Below are positions 1 to 8,696 of a stretch of DNA of 62,895 nt, in pieces. A program made the position numbers and the translations under genes. Each line of letters opens with the position of its first letter. Positions within the stretch are counted from its first letter, which is position 1. This stretch comes from a virus. Below the pieces are notes generated by a model, which saw nothing but the letters and a program-made list of their open reading frames with translations, ran no database searches and had not been told where the DNA came from. The stretch spans positions 1 through 62,895 of the IMG/VR virus record IMGVR_UViG_3300042731_006671. One strand, written 5' to 3'.

Positions 1-69
1 CTAATGGACGTGTAGGAACTTTTAACAAAGGGGAAACAAAATCAGTTTCTTCTACATGGGGTAAAGATG
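1..69 (+). repeat. Terminal direct repeat, copy 1 (identical to 62827-62895)
   Basis: Bases 1-69 match the last 69 bases of the window exactly. Both copies fall inside the capsid coding sequence and keep one continuous reading frame, which is what an assembler leaves when it linearises a circular or circularly permuted genome. Confidence 0.97.
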
Positions 70-266
70 CATTAATTGGATATGTACCCCCTTCTCCTGG
101 TATAGATGATATGTTTGGAATTTTAACAATGGAATATGATACTTTAAAAGTTCAAACAGGTAGAGAAACGGACCCAGAGGGGACTAAGATTTTAACATCT
201 TGGGATTACGATATTCTACAAGCTAAAATGGAATGTTGGTATCTCTTAAAAAATGTTATTGCATAA
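1..266 (+). CDS. Major capsid protein, C-terminal part (gene continues from 62142)
   Basis: The reading frame entering at base 1 ends with TAA at 264-266. It joins in frame to the ORF starting at 62142 once the 69-bp terminal overlap is removed, giving a 316-aa protein. Its size and its position after a gpI-like protease/scaffold and a DUF2190 decoration protein fit a major capsid protein of the HK97 fold, as in Mu-like heads. The split is an assembly artefact, not a truncation. Confidence 0.85.
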   Translation, partial: NGRVGTFNKGETKSVSSTWGKDALIGYVPPSPGIDDMFGILTMEYDTLKVQTGRETDPEGTKILTSWDYDILQAKMECWYLLKNVIA

Positions 267-277
267 AATAGGTATTA

Positions 278-316
278 AAGGGGGAAGGTTACTCCTTTCC
301 TCCCCCTTCTTTTTTT
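278..316 (+). terminator. Intrinsic terminator after the capsid gene
   Basis: A G-rich arm (AAGGGGGAAGG, 278-288) can pair with CCTTTCC and CCCCCTT (up to 308), and a run of T follows (310-316). It lies 12 bp after the capsid stop and before the Gp36 gene. It probably sets high capsid expression against lower read-through to the connector genes. Confidence 0.75.
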
Positions 317-332
317 AATAACGGGGGTACAT

Positions 333-821
333 ATGGCTTATTGTACAAATGATCAAGTAAGAAATGTAGATGAGAAACTTAAAGATCCCTTAGAAGTTAT
401 TGAGGATGTTATAACAGAGAGAATAGAAATGGCTGAGAGTATTATACAAGTTGATTTATCTTCTATAATATCTGGTCAAGAATTAGATAACATAGGGGGT
501 TCATCTAAGGTCATTAATTTAATGGCCATTTATAAATCTACAGAACTTATTTTAGTAAAGTACTATGGAGCCAGTAGGAAAGTAGATGAATTAGATGATG
601 TACAGTATTTTCAAAAACAGTATAATAATTTATTAAAAAAATTATTATCAGGAGATATTGAACTAGTGTCTACGGACGGTAATTATGCCCCTAAAGATTA
701 TCCATCAATAGATAAAGGAAGAAATAAAAAGTTTTATGTTAGGAAAGGAATTGACGGTTTATTACCAGAAGGGGAACAAAGTTTTGGAAATACATATGTA
801 GATGATACAGTGAAAAACTAA
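333..821 (+). CDS. Head-tail adaptor, Mu Gp36-like (DUF1320)
   Basis: 162 aa. Recognised by its helical N-terminus (MAYCTNDQVRNVDEKL...) and overall pattern, typical of the Gp36/DUF1320 family that sits directly after the capsid gene in Mu-like heads and forms the connector ring under the portal. The start has a GGGGG site 7 bases upstream. Its stop overlaps the next ATG (TAATG), so the two are translationally coupled. Family assignment is from pattern and position. Confidence 0.7.
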   Translation: MAYCTNDQVRNVDEKLKDPLEVIEDVITERIEMAESIIQVDLSSIISGQELDNIGGSSKVINLMAIYKSTELILVKYYGASRKVDELDDVQYFQKQYNNLLKKLLSGDIELVSTDGNYAPKDYPSIDKGRNKKFYVRKGIDGLLPEGEQSFGNTYVDDTVKN

Positions 822-1372
822 TGATAGAAAATTTTAAATTAGATATTAAAAATAAAGAAGCTGTAATTGCATGGTTAAATAAGATAAGGAAAAGATCAGG
901 GGATGCAACCCCTTTATGGAAAGCGGTTACACCAAAAATTGAAGAGTTTGTGAATTATGAATTTCATAAAACGGCAGATGGACATAAATTATGGCCAAGA
1001 TTAAGAGTAGATTATTTAATATGGAAAATACATACAAAGGGGGTTTCTGGTATAGGGTTTTTAAATGGAGATTTACGGGATGCTGCTGGGGTATCAGCTA
1101 AAAAAGAATATAAGCCATTAAGTCTTAGGTGGGAATTAAATACAGGTATTGGAAAAGTAAATGATTATGTTTGGAGATTTAATTATGGTTTTATGGGAAC
1201 TGATGCTATAGGAAGGAATATTAATCAAAAAGCAAGACCTATATATAAATATACTGCATTACGTGTCAATAATTTTCTTAAATTAGATGCAAAGAAATTC
1301 AAGGATGGAAAAATTCATGCTAGTTTTACTTATAAATGGTTTAGGAATGTTTTAGAGGAGGGTTATAAATGA
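821..1372 (+). CDS. Head completion / tail-joining protein (gpG-like)
   Basis: 183 aa, basic and rich in Trp and Tyr. It lies between the Gp36-like adaptor and the tail-terminator candidate, where Mu-like and HK97-like phages encode the virion-morphogenesis (gpG/HK97 gp10-type) protein. No catalytic motif is visible. It overlaps both neighbours by a few bases, so it belongs to one structural operon. The assignment rests mainly on gene order. Confidence 0.5.
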   Translation: MIENFKLDIKNKEAVIAWLNKIRKRSGDATPLWKAVTPKIEEFVNYEFHKTADGHKLWPRLRVDYLIWKIHTKGVSGIGFLNGDLRDAAGVSAKKEYKPLSLRWELNTGIGKVNDYVWRFNYGFMGTDAIGRNINQKARPIYKYTALRVNNFLKLDAKKFKDGKIHASFTYKWFRNVLEEGYK

Positions 1373-1827
1373 AAACTATTTTATTGTCATTATCAAATCA
1401 ATTAAATAATTACCCGACTTTAGAATACGCTAAAAAATCAAATTATATAGCTGAAGACCCTTACGAATTAATGGGGAGAAATTTGTATCCATTTTTTAAT
1501 CTAATGCCTGGAGATGAAAGAATTGAGCCCCTAGAAGAAATGTCAGAAAATGAGTTTGAAAGACATATTTTCCCTGTATCTATACAATTTGCTACAAGGT
1601 CTTTAAAAATTAATATAGCTCTATTGGGAGACGATAATCATATTGGTCTATTGGATTTTTCAAGAGATATCCAGGAGGCCATTAAATTTGATAAAACATT
1701 AAATTACACTGTAGATGGAATTTTACCCGGGTCATCTATTCCCAAAGACACTTTAAAAGATAATAATTTATTCATCGCAAGGGGTGAAATAACAATTGAG
1801 TTTTATAGAGATATTGTAAATCAATGA
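1369..1827 (+). CDS. Putative tail terminator / minor tail protein
   Basis: 152 aa, alpha/beta. Its size and position fit a tail terminator (lambda gpU-like) that caps the finished tail and joins it to the head. It is the last virion gene before the inserted glycan cassette; the next virion gene, the tail tube, is 6.2 kb downstream. ATGA overlaps at both ends. I recognise no sequence motif, so the role is inferred from order. Confidence 0.45.
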   Translation: MKTILLSLSNQLNNYPTLEYAKKSNYIAEDPYELMGRNLYPFFNLMPGDERIEPLEEMSENEFERHIFPVSIQFATRSLKINIALLGDDNHIGLLDFSRDIQEAIKFDKTLNYTVDGILPGSSIPKDTLKDNNLFIARGEITIEFYRDIVNQ

Positions 1828-2648
1828 TCGTAGGAAATGTACAATACAGAGGGAAAGATTTAACTAAACAAGTGGTCTTTCCTGATAGAATCAAACAAGT
1901 GAAACAAAAGGAATGGCTAATTGTACCCCTAAATCAAGCAAAGAATTTAATAGAGACAGGTGATTTTATACCCGATGAAGAAACACAAAAGTTATTCATA
2001 AAATTTGATGGATCTTTTGACAATAGGAAATATGTAGACGGTATGTTATTGGGAAAAAAATGTTTTTTGATAGGAGGAGGATATAGTTTAAAAGATTTTG
2101 ACTTTTCTATTTTAGACCCATTTTATACAATAGCTATTAATCATTCAGTTATATATTATAAGAATGCAAAATCCTGTTTATTTTTAGATGGAAGTTTCTT
2201 AGATAAAAATAATAATGAAGCAAGGAAATTTTTAAAAACATTTACTGGTTTAATCTTTTGTTCTTTTAGAACTGAGTATCAAAAAGAGAATAAGAAAGCT
2301 ATACCTTTTTATGTTAATAAGGACCGGGTAGAAATGAATTTTACAAAAGGTTTATATGGATCAAGACTCTCTGGGATGGCTGCTTTAAGTTTAGCTTTAA
2401 TTATGGGATCATCTGAAATATATTTATTAGGTTATGATTTAAATGATCAATTTAAAATAAAACATTTTTATAATAATGAAAAATTTTCCTATAAAAATGA
2501 GGGTGGTTATGTAAAAGAAAGGATAAGAAATCATATAAGGGCTTTTAAAGTATATATACCGTTTAAAGATAGAATATTTAATTTGAGTCAAAGTAGTAAA
2601 ATTCCTTTTTTTGAATTTAAAACTATAGGACAGGCAATAAAAGAATGA
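1824..2648 (+). CDS. DUF115/Maf-like putative glycosyltransferase
   Basis: 274 aa. A Rossmann-type segment begins about residue 75 (GKKCFLIGGGYSLKDFDF). Later come an LFLDGSF element, GSRLSGMAALSLA and SEIYLLGYDLN. This G-G-x-S-L ... G-x-D-L layout is that of the DUF115/MptE-like fold. It includes the Maf proteins, which are linked to nonulosonic-acid transfer onto flagellin, and resembles GT42-type sialyltransferases. Residues 1-70 form a separate N-terminal region of unknown role. First gene of the glycan cassette, so it could transfer the sugar that NeuA/NeuB-like enzymes activate. Acceptor unknown. Confidence 0.55.
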   Translation: MIVGNVQYRGKDLTKQVVFPDRIKQVKQKEWLIVPLNQAKNLIETGDFIPDEETQKLFIKFDGSFDNRKYVDGMLLGKKCFLIGGGYSLKDFDFSILDPFYTIAINHSVIYYKNAKSCLFLDGSFLDKNNNEARKFLKTFTGLIFCSFRTEYQKENKKAIPFYVNKDRVEMNFTKGLYGSRLSGMAALSLALIMGSSEIYLLGYDLNDQFKIKHFYNNEKFSYKNEGGYVKERIRNHIRAFKVYIPFKDRIFNLSQSSKIPFFEFKTIGQAIKE

Positions 2649-3304
2649 ATTGGATAATTATACCGGCTAGAAAAAATAGTAAAGGTTTTCCTAATAAGAA
2701 TAGATATTTATTTGATTTTACCGCTGAGACTATACCTGTATCATTAAAAAGAAAAACTATAGTTACAACCGATGATGAAGAGGTCTTAAAAAAAAGTGAG
2801 TATTATGGGTTTAATTCTTATAGGAGGCCAACTATTTTTTGTAGAGACCATACTTCAATGAAAGAAGTTTTAGAAGATGTATTAAAAAATTATAGGAATA
2901 CCTTCTTTGATGAAGATATTATAACAGTACTGTATTTGACCTACCCCGAAAGAAAATGGTCAGATATAGAAAAAGCTTATAGTTTTTTTCAAGCTTTCAA
3001 ATTAAAATCTTTACTATGTAAAGTGGACATTGGTAAAAATAATCACCCTTTCCTATGGTTATTAGAAAAGGATAACGGGACAGGGGAACAACTTGTTGAA
3101 CATGATTTATACAGAAGACAGGATTATCCTAAAATGTTCAGAATATGTCATTATATATTTATGAGCTATAAAAAGGAAATATATAATTTAAATAATAATT
3201 TATATAATAAAGAAACGAAATTTTTTCCTATTAAAGAAAAAATAGACGTAGACACTAAGGAAGATTTTTTAACTTTTAAAAGGAGTATATCCTATGAAAA
3301 ATAA
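2645..3304 (+). CDS. NeuA-like cytidylyltransferase (CMP-nonulosonate synthetase)
   Basis: 219 aa. The N-terminus carries the nucleotide-binding signature of acylneuraminate cytidylyltransferases (IIPARKNSKGFPNKN, residues 4-18). VTTDDEEVL and a YLTYPERKWSDIEKA stretch follow, matching the family's LLQPTSPLR..DI..A block with Gln replaced by Tyr. The expected reaction is CTP + sialic-type acid to CMP-sugar. A NeuB-like gene lies 3.6 kb downstream in the same operon. The exact sugar cannot be read from the sequence. Confidence 0.7.
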   Translation: MNWIIIPARKNSKGFPNKNRYLFDFTAETIPVSLKRKTIVTTDDEEVLKKSEYYGFNSYRRPTIFCRDHTSMKEVLEDVLKNYRNTFFDEDIITVLYLTYPERKWSDIEKAYSFFQAFKLKSLLCKVDIGKNNHPFLWLLEKDNGTGEQLVEHDLYRRQDYPKMFRICHYIFMSYKKEIYNLNNNLYNKETKFFPIKEKIDVDTKEDFLTFKRSISYEK

Positions 3305-4031
3305 AAATATAGGTATGGTTACATTATTAAATGAATTATTCGTAATAGGATTTAAAACTATGTTAAACTCTTTATTGATTAATAATACATGGTTTAATCT
3401 ACCCATTGTTATTCTAGATGAAAATCTAAAAAAGGAAACTAAAAAAGATTTATTTAAAATGTATAATAATATATACTTTGAACCTGTTAAAAAAAGTTAC
3501 TATAACAATGTTAATTTTAGTATAACTTCAAGAAGATTAAGAGACACTTATTATAAATTAGATATATTTAGATTGGAGGGTTTTGATAGATTGATTTTCA
3601 TTGATTCTGATGTAATAATTTTAAAGAGTATTAAAAAACTTTTTGAAACCTCGGAACCCTTTGCAGCGGTGAGGGCCTATGATGCATCAAGGGACATTTT
3701 AAGAAAAGATATTAACTCAGGTATTTTTGTAATTAATAAACAATATTTAAACCCAGAAACTTATACAGGTGTTTTAAAGATTGCTATGTCTGGACATAAG
3801 ATGCCAGATCAAGCAACTATAAATATGTTCTTTAAAAATAAAATAACTTTTTTGGATAAAACATATAACGTAGAAAAAAGAATGTTATTTTCTAAAAACT
3901 ATAGGCAAGTTTTTTTAAATGCCCATATTATCCATTTCGTAGGGGAAAAACCTTGGGATGAAAAAATAAGAGAAGCAGAAAAGCAATATTCATCGGTAGA
4001 ACAAAAATGGTGGGAGTATCATTATGAATAA
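3294..4031 (+). CDS. Glycosyltransferase family 8-like
   Basis: 245 aa. It shows GT8 hallmarks in order: an N-terminal GMVTLLNE strand, the metal-binding DxD in LIFIDSDVIILK (about residues 98-109), DINSGIFVINK (about 141-151), DQATINMFF and a late HIIHFVGEKPW histidine motif. GT8 enzymes are retaining glucosyl- or galactosyltransferases using UDP-sugars. It overlaps both neighbours, so it is co-translated with the sialic-type genes. Role in virion or host glycan building is inferred. Confidence 0.75.
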   Translation: MKNKNIGMVTLLNELFVIGFKTMLNSLLINNTWFNLPIVILDENLKKETKKDLFKMYNNIYFEPVKKSYYNNVNFSITSRRLRDTYYKLDIFRLEGFDRLIFIDSDVIILKSIKKLFETSEPFAAVRAYDASRDILRKDINSGIFVINKQYLNPETYTGVLKIAMSGHKMPDQATINMFFKNKITFLDKTYNVEKRMLFSKNYRQVFLNAHIIHFVGEKPWDEKIREAEKQYSSVEQKWWEYHYE

Positions 4032-4581
4032 TTTAATTTCAATTAGAAACGCTAAATTTGCAAAGTTGGGTTTAATTGATCTAATAAATTATATAAACCT
4101 TAACTCTGAAATATCTACTAAAGAACAAATTATGCTAGAGGTAGGATGTTATGTGGGAGATTCTACTAAAATCTTTAGGGGTTATTTTAAAGAAGTTACT
4201 TCCGTTGATCCTTTTGTTAATGGTTATGATGATAATGATGCTTCATCTTTTACTCATCCTATGTCTGTGATTGAAAAACAATTTAGAGAAACTATTCTAG
4301 AACCTTTTGGTAATGTTCATTTATTAAAGATGTCAAGTTCAGAAGCATCTAAATTATATACCGATAACCAGTTTCATTTTATTTATTTGGATGGGAACCA
4401 TATGAAAGAATTTCTTACTGAAGATATAAAAAACTGGTTGCCTAAAGTTAAAGGGGGTTTTTGGTTAGGAGGACATGACTATAATAATAAAAACGCCCCT
4501 GAAGTTAAAGGGGTGATTGATTCAATGTTCGGAAAACCAGACCAAATTTTTAAAGATACTTCTTGGATAAAAAGAATATGA
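4024..4581 (+). CDS. Class I SAM methyltransferase (Methyltransf_24-like)
   Basis: 185 aa. Motif I is MLEVGCYVGDSTK, the acidic motif II is TSVDPF, and FHFIYLDGNH then GGFWLGGHDY match the D-G-x-H ... G-G-D-Y pattern of sugar and cephalosporin-hydroxylase-like methyltransferases. It probably methylates a glycan or nucleotide sugar in this cassette. Overlaps the GT8 stop and the next start. Confidence 0.65.
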   Translation: MNNLISIRNAKFAKLGLIDLINYINLNSEISTKEQIMLEVGCYVGDSTKIFRGYFKEVTSVDPFVNGYDDNDASSFTHPMSVIEKQFRETILEPFGNVHLLKMSSSEASKLYTDNQFHFIYLDGNHMKEFLTEDIKNWLPKVKGGFWLGGHDYNNKNAPEVKGVIDSMFGKPDQIFKDTSWIKRI

Positions 4582-5633
4582 ATTTTGTAGAAGAAAACAT
4601 TGTTTATACTTCTAATATGCGAGAAGCTATATATTATTCTATTATAAATGTAAATAAAAAATATTACTTATATAGTAACCAATGGAAAGAGATTTATCAA
4701 ACTATTGTATTAAATAGTAGGGACGGTATAAATTTCAGTACTTCCCCAGAAAGGATTTTTAAGAACACCGGATCATCACATAATTTTTGTCCTTTCTATG
4801 GTAAAGATAACCAACTGTATGGAATAGGGGGAGTTGATAATTGGAAGTTTGATCAAAAATTTCATGAGATAAGAGACTATGAAAGTTTTGTAAAAACTTA
4901 TGAAGAAAAATTTAAAAAGAGCAGCAAGAATGAAGTTTTTAATTTAATAGAACATAAGCGTCTATTGTCAGATAAAATTCCTTTGAAAAATACAAGGGGT
5001 CTATATTTATTTAAGAGTGATGATGGAAAAAATTGGAAACAATTATCAGAGCTTCCTATTATTACTATTTTCAATGAAGGTTTCTTAAATGCAATAAACT
5101 TATTTGGAAAAAGTTCAGAATTTGATGGACATATAAATTGTATATATGAACCAGAGCTAGATGAGTATATTATTTATTTAAGGGCTAATGTTTCAAAAGG
5201 TAAAAGGTTTATCCAATATTCAAAGTCAAAAGATCTAATTAAATGGTCCAGATTTAATTTGATTAAATTAGATGTTTATAATAAAGAGGATAATTATTAT
5301 ACTCCTTGTTTTATGAAGTATAAAGAAATGTATATTGGATTTATACCTTACTTTAATATAAACAATGTTTGTACTATTCGTTTCATGGTAAGTATAGACG
5401 GGGTATATTGGACTTTTGTAAAAGACCTTTATAAAGATAAAACAGCTTTTTTTAGAGGAGAAAAACCAAAGAACACAAAACACATGGTAAACGGTTATAT
5501 TGAGAAAGGGGATAAATTATATTTTTATATACACAATAATTTTTCTGGGCTTACTCATCATGAATCTGTAACAATTCAAAGATTAAATATTGATAAACAG
5601 GAGTTTGAAAAATTTTTACATTATGAATTATAA
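4578..5633 (+). CDS. Beta-propeller glycosidase-like protein (GH32/GH43-type)
   Basis: About 351 aa from the ATG at 4578, which overlaps the previous TGA; a TTG at 4563 would add 5 aa but lacks a ribosome site. It repeats the pattern SxDGxxW (SDDGKNWK, SIDGVYWT) and SKSKDLIKW, as in five-bladed GH32/43/68 propellers, with acidic residues in several blades (DGHINCIYEPELDEY). Hydrolysis or modification of a glycan is likely. A plus-strand partner role in virion sugar building is inferred from the cassette. Confidence 0.55.
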   Translation: MNFVEENIVYTSNMREAIYYSIINVNKKYYLYSNQWKEIYQTIVLNSRDGINFSTSPERIFKNTGSSHNFCPFYGKDNQLYGIGGVDNWKFDQKFHEIRDYESFVKTYEEKFKKSSKNEVFNLIEHKRLLSDKIPLKNTRGLYLFKSDDGKNWKQLSELPIITIFNEGFLNAINLFGKSSEFDGHINCIYEPELDEYIIYLRANVSKGKRFIQYSKSKDLIKWSRFNLIKLDVYNKEDNYYTPCFMKYKEMYIGFIPYFNINNVCTIRFMVSIDGVYWTFVKDLYKDKTAFFRGEKPKNTKHMVNGYIEKGDKLYFYIHNNFSGLTHHESVTIQRLNIDKQEFEKFLHYEL

Positions 5634-6327
5634 TAGATACATATCTAATAAGAGAGTTGTTTTTATTGGGGCTTGTCCAAATTTAAAAGGAAAAAGTTTG
5701 GGTAATAAAATAGACTCTTATGATATTGTTATAAGGTCTAATCATTCTTGGAGGTTTAGTTCAGAAGATTATAAAAAAGATTATGGTACTAGGTGTGATG
5801 TACTATATACTAATAGACAATATTATAGAGAGATGAGTCCTTTCCCTATTGAAACAATGAAGGAGAGGGGAATTAAATGGTTATGTATGAAAGGTTATTC
5901 ACCTTCAGATTATAAGATATTTAGTAAACATCTTTCTGTTAGACATATTAAAGAAGTTATAAGTATTGTTAATAAAGAAGTCAAAGGGGCAACAATGGGA
6001 TCTTACATTTTATTAGATCTGTTAAATTGCAATCCTAAAGAAATATATTTTACAGGGATAGACTTTTTTGCCAGTAAGTTCTCTAAATTTGTACATAATA
6101 ATTATAGGGAGTATATAGAAGGTTATTTACCCCCTAAGATTGTTAAACAAGGGAACAGAATAAATGCCAATAAAGTAGAAGACGGACATAATTTTAAAGA
6201 TAATGCAAGGTTTTTTAAAAAGTTATTTAATGAGAATAGACATTTAAAAACTGATAATTTTATAATGGAAGTTTTAAACAACATTATAACAGGTAAAATC
6301 AAACAAGGGCAGATTACATGGACATAA
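5623..6327 (+). CDS. GT29-like (sialyltransferase-type) glycosyltransferase
   Basis: About 234 aa. VVFIGACPNLKGKSLG ... YDIVIRSNHS matches the L-motif of GT29 sialyltransferases, and GATMGSYILLDLL ... EIYFTGIDFF the S-motif. A late DGHNF fits the VS-like His region. These enzymes move sialic acid from CMP-sialate to a sugar acceptor, so the gene fits the NeuA/NeuB-like pair. I prefer ATG 5623, which overlaps the previous stop by 11 bases, over TTG 5590, but the ribosome site is weak for both. Confidence 0.6.
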   Translation: MNYNRYISNKRVVFIGACPNLKGKSLGNKIDSYDIVIRSNHSWRFSSEDYKKDYGTRCDVLYTNRQYYREMSPFPIETMKERGIKWLCMKGYSPSDYKIFSKHLSVRHIKEVISIVNKEVKGATMGSYILLDLLNCNPKEIYFTGIDFFASKFSKFVHNNYREYIEGYLPPKIVKQGNRINANKVEDGHNFKDNARFFKKLFNENRHLKTDNFIMEVLNNIITGKIKQGQITWT

Positions 6328-6947
6328 GAAAAATTGTAGATAGAGAACAAACCAAATACAATAGAGTTTATAAACAAGATCTTGAATATGGTAATAGACA
6401 AGATAAAGCTATTACTGATATACGAGGGAACAAGAAAGTAAGAAAGGTAATGAAGAAAACTTTTTCTAAAATAGAAACTGTATTGGATGTTGGGTGTGGA
6501 AGAGGATATTATTCAAAATATTTAACAGAAACTTATCCCCATTTAAAATTGACCGGGATAGATATAGCTGGAAAAATAATTATGCAGATTGATCATAAGG
6601 TTGATGTTATAATTTGTTCTTGTCATAAGACACCTTTTAAAGAAAGATCTTTTGATATGGTATTACATTTAGACGGGTTAGAACATATACCTGTTGAATT
6701 AGAAGAAAGGACTTTAGAAGAACAGTATAGAATTTCTAAAAGGTATATTTATCACCAAATATCTACTAACCCAGTTTTTCAAGATAGATATTGGGAAGAA
6801 CAAGGTTTGGGAGCTTTACATATAAATATAAAAACAAGTCAACAATGGGAAAAAATATTCAATAGGTTCGTAAGAAAGCATTGTATGAAAAAAGTATTTT
6901 TCATATCATATAAAAATTGGGTTCATGTTTTATTGGAGAAAAGATAG
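6318..6947 (+). CDS. Class I SAM methyltransferase
   Basis: 209 aa. VLDVGCGRGYYSKYL is a textbook SAM-binding motif I; TGIDIA is motif II and FDMVLHLDGLEHI motif IV (Methyltransf_11 type). It belongs to the glycan cassette and overlaps its upstream neighbour. Its TAG stop shares a base with the GTG start of the NeuB-like gene. Substrate unknown, probably a sugar. Confidence 0.7.
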   Translation: MDIRKIVDREQTKYNRVYKQDLEYGNRQDKAITDIRGNKKVRKVMKKTFSKIETVLDVGCGRGYYSKYLTETYPHLKLTGIDIAGKIIMQIDHKVDVIICSCHKTPFKERSFDMVLHLDGLEHIPVELEERTLEEQYRISKRYIYHQISTNPVFQDRYWEEQGLGALHINIKTSQQWEKIFNRFVRKHCMKKVFFISYKNWVHVLLEKR

Positions 6948-7768
6948 TGATAAATTTAATAGCTGAGATAGGTTTAAATCATATTGCAGATATGAAGATA
7001 ATTGAAGACCTAATTAAATTGGCTGCATTATCTGGATTTAGTTATGTAAAATTTCAAAAAAGAAATCCTGATAAATCAACCCCTAGACATATGAGAAATA
7101 TAATCAGGGATACTCCATGGGGAAGAATGAGTTATATTGATTATAGGAAAAAAATTGAATTAGGTAAATCTGCATATAGTAAAATAGATATGATGTGTTG
7201 GGAACATGGGGTTTCTTGGTTTTCTTCTGTTTGGGATATTGATTCAGCTAAATTCTTTTCAGAGAAAGGAAAAAACGATCTTGTAAAAATACCCTCTGCG
7301 AAGATAACTGATAAAAAATTGTTGGTTTTTTGTAGGAATAACTTTGAAAAAATAATTATTAGTACAGGGATGTCAACGGAAAAAGAAATAGAACAGGCCG
7401 TTGAACTTTGTAATCCTTCCGTTATATTTCATTCTGTTGCTAGTTATCCAACAGAGCCAGAGGATCTACATTTAGAATATATAAATAATTTAAGACTAAA
7501 ATATCCTGGAAAAGAATTAGGTTATTCAGGCCATGAATTAGGGATAGATTTATCTTTATTAAGTATACCTTTAGGTGTTAGATGGATAGAAAAACATATA
7601 ACTCTAAACAAAAATATGTGGGGTTCTGATCAAAAAATGTCTATCGAACCCAAAGAACTTTTTGAATTATCAGAAAAAGTAAAAATAGTTGAAAAATGTT
7701 TTTCTAATATGAAAAATAGAAAAATTTTAAATTGTGAAAAAGACAAGAGGAAACAATTAAGGGGATGA
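6947..7768 (+). CDS. neuB: NeuB-like N-acylneuraminate (sialic acid) synthase
   Basis: 273 aa from GTG 6947, chosen because GGAG lies 8 bases upstream and TAGTG couples it to the previous stop. Family motifs run in order: IAEIGLNH, YVKFQKR, KIPSAKITD, IISTGMSTEKEI, HSVASYPTEP, GYSGHELGID and WIEKHITLNKNMWGSD. NeuB condenses PEP with N-acetylmannosamine (or a related hexosamine) to make sialic or other nonulosonic acids. Typical NeuB is about 340 aa with a C-terminal SAF/antifreeze domain; this one stops after the barrel, so that domain is missing. No epimerase (NeuC) is seen, so the hexosamine must come from the host. Confidence 0.8.
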   Translation: MINLIAEIGLNHIADMKIIEDLIKLAALSGFSYVKFQKRNPDKSTPRHMRNIIRDTPWGRMSYIDYRKKIELGKSAYSKIDMMCWEHGVSWFSSVWDIDSAKFFSEKGKNDLVKIPSAKITDKKLLVFCRNNFEKIIISTGMSTEKEIEQAVELCNPSVIFHSVASYPTEPEDLHLEYINNLRLKYPGKELGYSGHELGIDLSLLSIPLGVRWIEKHITLNKNMWGSDQKMSIEPKELFELSEKVKIVEKCFSNMKNRKILNCEKDKRKQLRG

Positions 7769-8088
7769 CTTTTTGTTTCGATATTGATAATACTATATTA
7801 ATAACTGAATATAAGAATGGAACTTATCTAATTAAACATGTTAATTCTTATATATTGAGGGTTATAAAAAAATTAAGAGAAGAAGGTCATCAAATAATTT
7901 TATATACAGGAAGACATTGGAATCATTTAAAATTAACTAAAGATCAAATTAAGGAAACAGGTATTGAATATGATACCTTGATTTTGGGGAAACCCGTAGC
8001 TGATTTTTATATTGATGATTTATCTGTCCGTCCGGAAGAAGTACACAAATTTTTAAAAAATGTTTTGGAGGAAAAAGATGGCAAATGA
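7765..8088 (+). CDS. HAD-family phosphatase (capsule/nonulosonate type)
   Basis: 107 aa. FDIDNTI carries the nucleophile Asp of HAD motif I, YTGRHW is motif II, and ADFYIDD near the C-terminus gives the motif IV acidic pair. The small cap-less form resembles HAD phosphatases in capsule and LPS clusters. Next to NeuB it may remove phosphate from a sugar-9-phosphate, as in the phosphorylated sialic acid route. Overlaps NeuB (ATGA). Confidence 0.7.
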   Translation: MTFCFDIDNTILITEYKNGTYLIKHVNSYILRVIKKLREEGHQIILYTGRHWNHLKLTKDQIKETGIEYDTLILGKPVADFYIDDLSVRPEEVHKFLKNVLEEKDGK

Positions 8089-8692
8089 TTTAAATATTGA
8101 AACCAATAATTTTGGTAATAATGTTAATTACATGTTTCTCCATGACCCTGCTTTATTTTTAGATTTTCACGATGGAAATGGGTTGTTGGGAATAGGTTAT
8201 TTAGAAGCTGAGAAAATTTGGAGACAGAAGGTCACCTATGCAGTTTTTAAATCGGGTATCCCAAAGACGGAAATAGCAAGAGATATTATTGATCAAGAAT
8301 TTACATTGGAAGCTACACTAAAACAATTACAAGCTGAAACGATAGCCTTAGTGTCTCAAAGGAGATACGATGATTCTGACGATAATTGGAATAGGGTTAT
8401 TTTTGGTCATGAAGCCCCTCCGGCTGTTTACCCCTCTGCTGTTCTTATCGGTAAAAATAAAAATGGACGAGAAATGAGGTTATGGATTAGAAGGTTACAA
8501 ATTACGGCTGAAGATTTAGAATTGACTTTTGGGGGGGATAATTATGCTTCCGTTCCTTTTAATGGTATGGCACAAAAGGACGAAGATCCTCAAACAACTA
8601 ACCCAGATTGGCCTTATAATCCTACGTATGGGGATCAGGATTCAATTGCATTTTTTAGTTGGCCTAAAACAGGATATACACCTAATACATAA
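8078..8692 (+). CDS. Major tail tube protein
   Basis: 204 aa from ATG 8078, which has GGAGG 6-7 bases upstream; the longer frame from 8060 lacks a site. It contains ordered beta-rich segments (FGGDNYASVPFNGMAQKD) like tail-tube proteins. It comes just before a frameshifted chaperone and the tape measure, the invariant order in siphophages. Its terminal PKTGYTPNT is a free Gly/Pro-rich tail. Assignment is mainly by order and size. Confidence 0.6.
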   Translation: MANDLNIETNNFGNNVNYMFLHDPALFLDFHDGNGLLGIGYLEAEKIWRQKVTYAVFKSGIPKTEIARDIIDQEFTLEATLKQLQAETIALVSQRRYDDSDDNWNRVIFGHEAPPAVYPSAVLIGKNKNGREMRLWIRRLQITAEDLELTFGGDNYASVPFNGMAQKDEDPQTTNPDWPYNPTYGDQDSIAFFSWPKTGYTPNT

Positions 8693-8696
8693 GATC

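Noticed and set aside
6123-6401. Minus-strand frames within late genes (also near 5268, 11813, 17144, 54472, 58993)
   Set aside because: They lie opposite well-supported plus-strand genes, lack ribosome sites and look like AT-rich antisense shadows.
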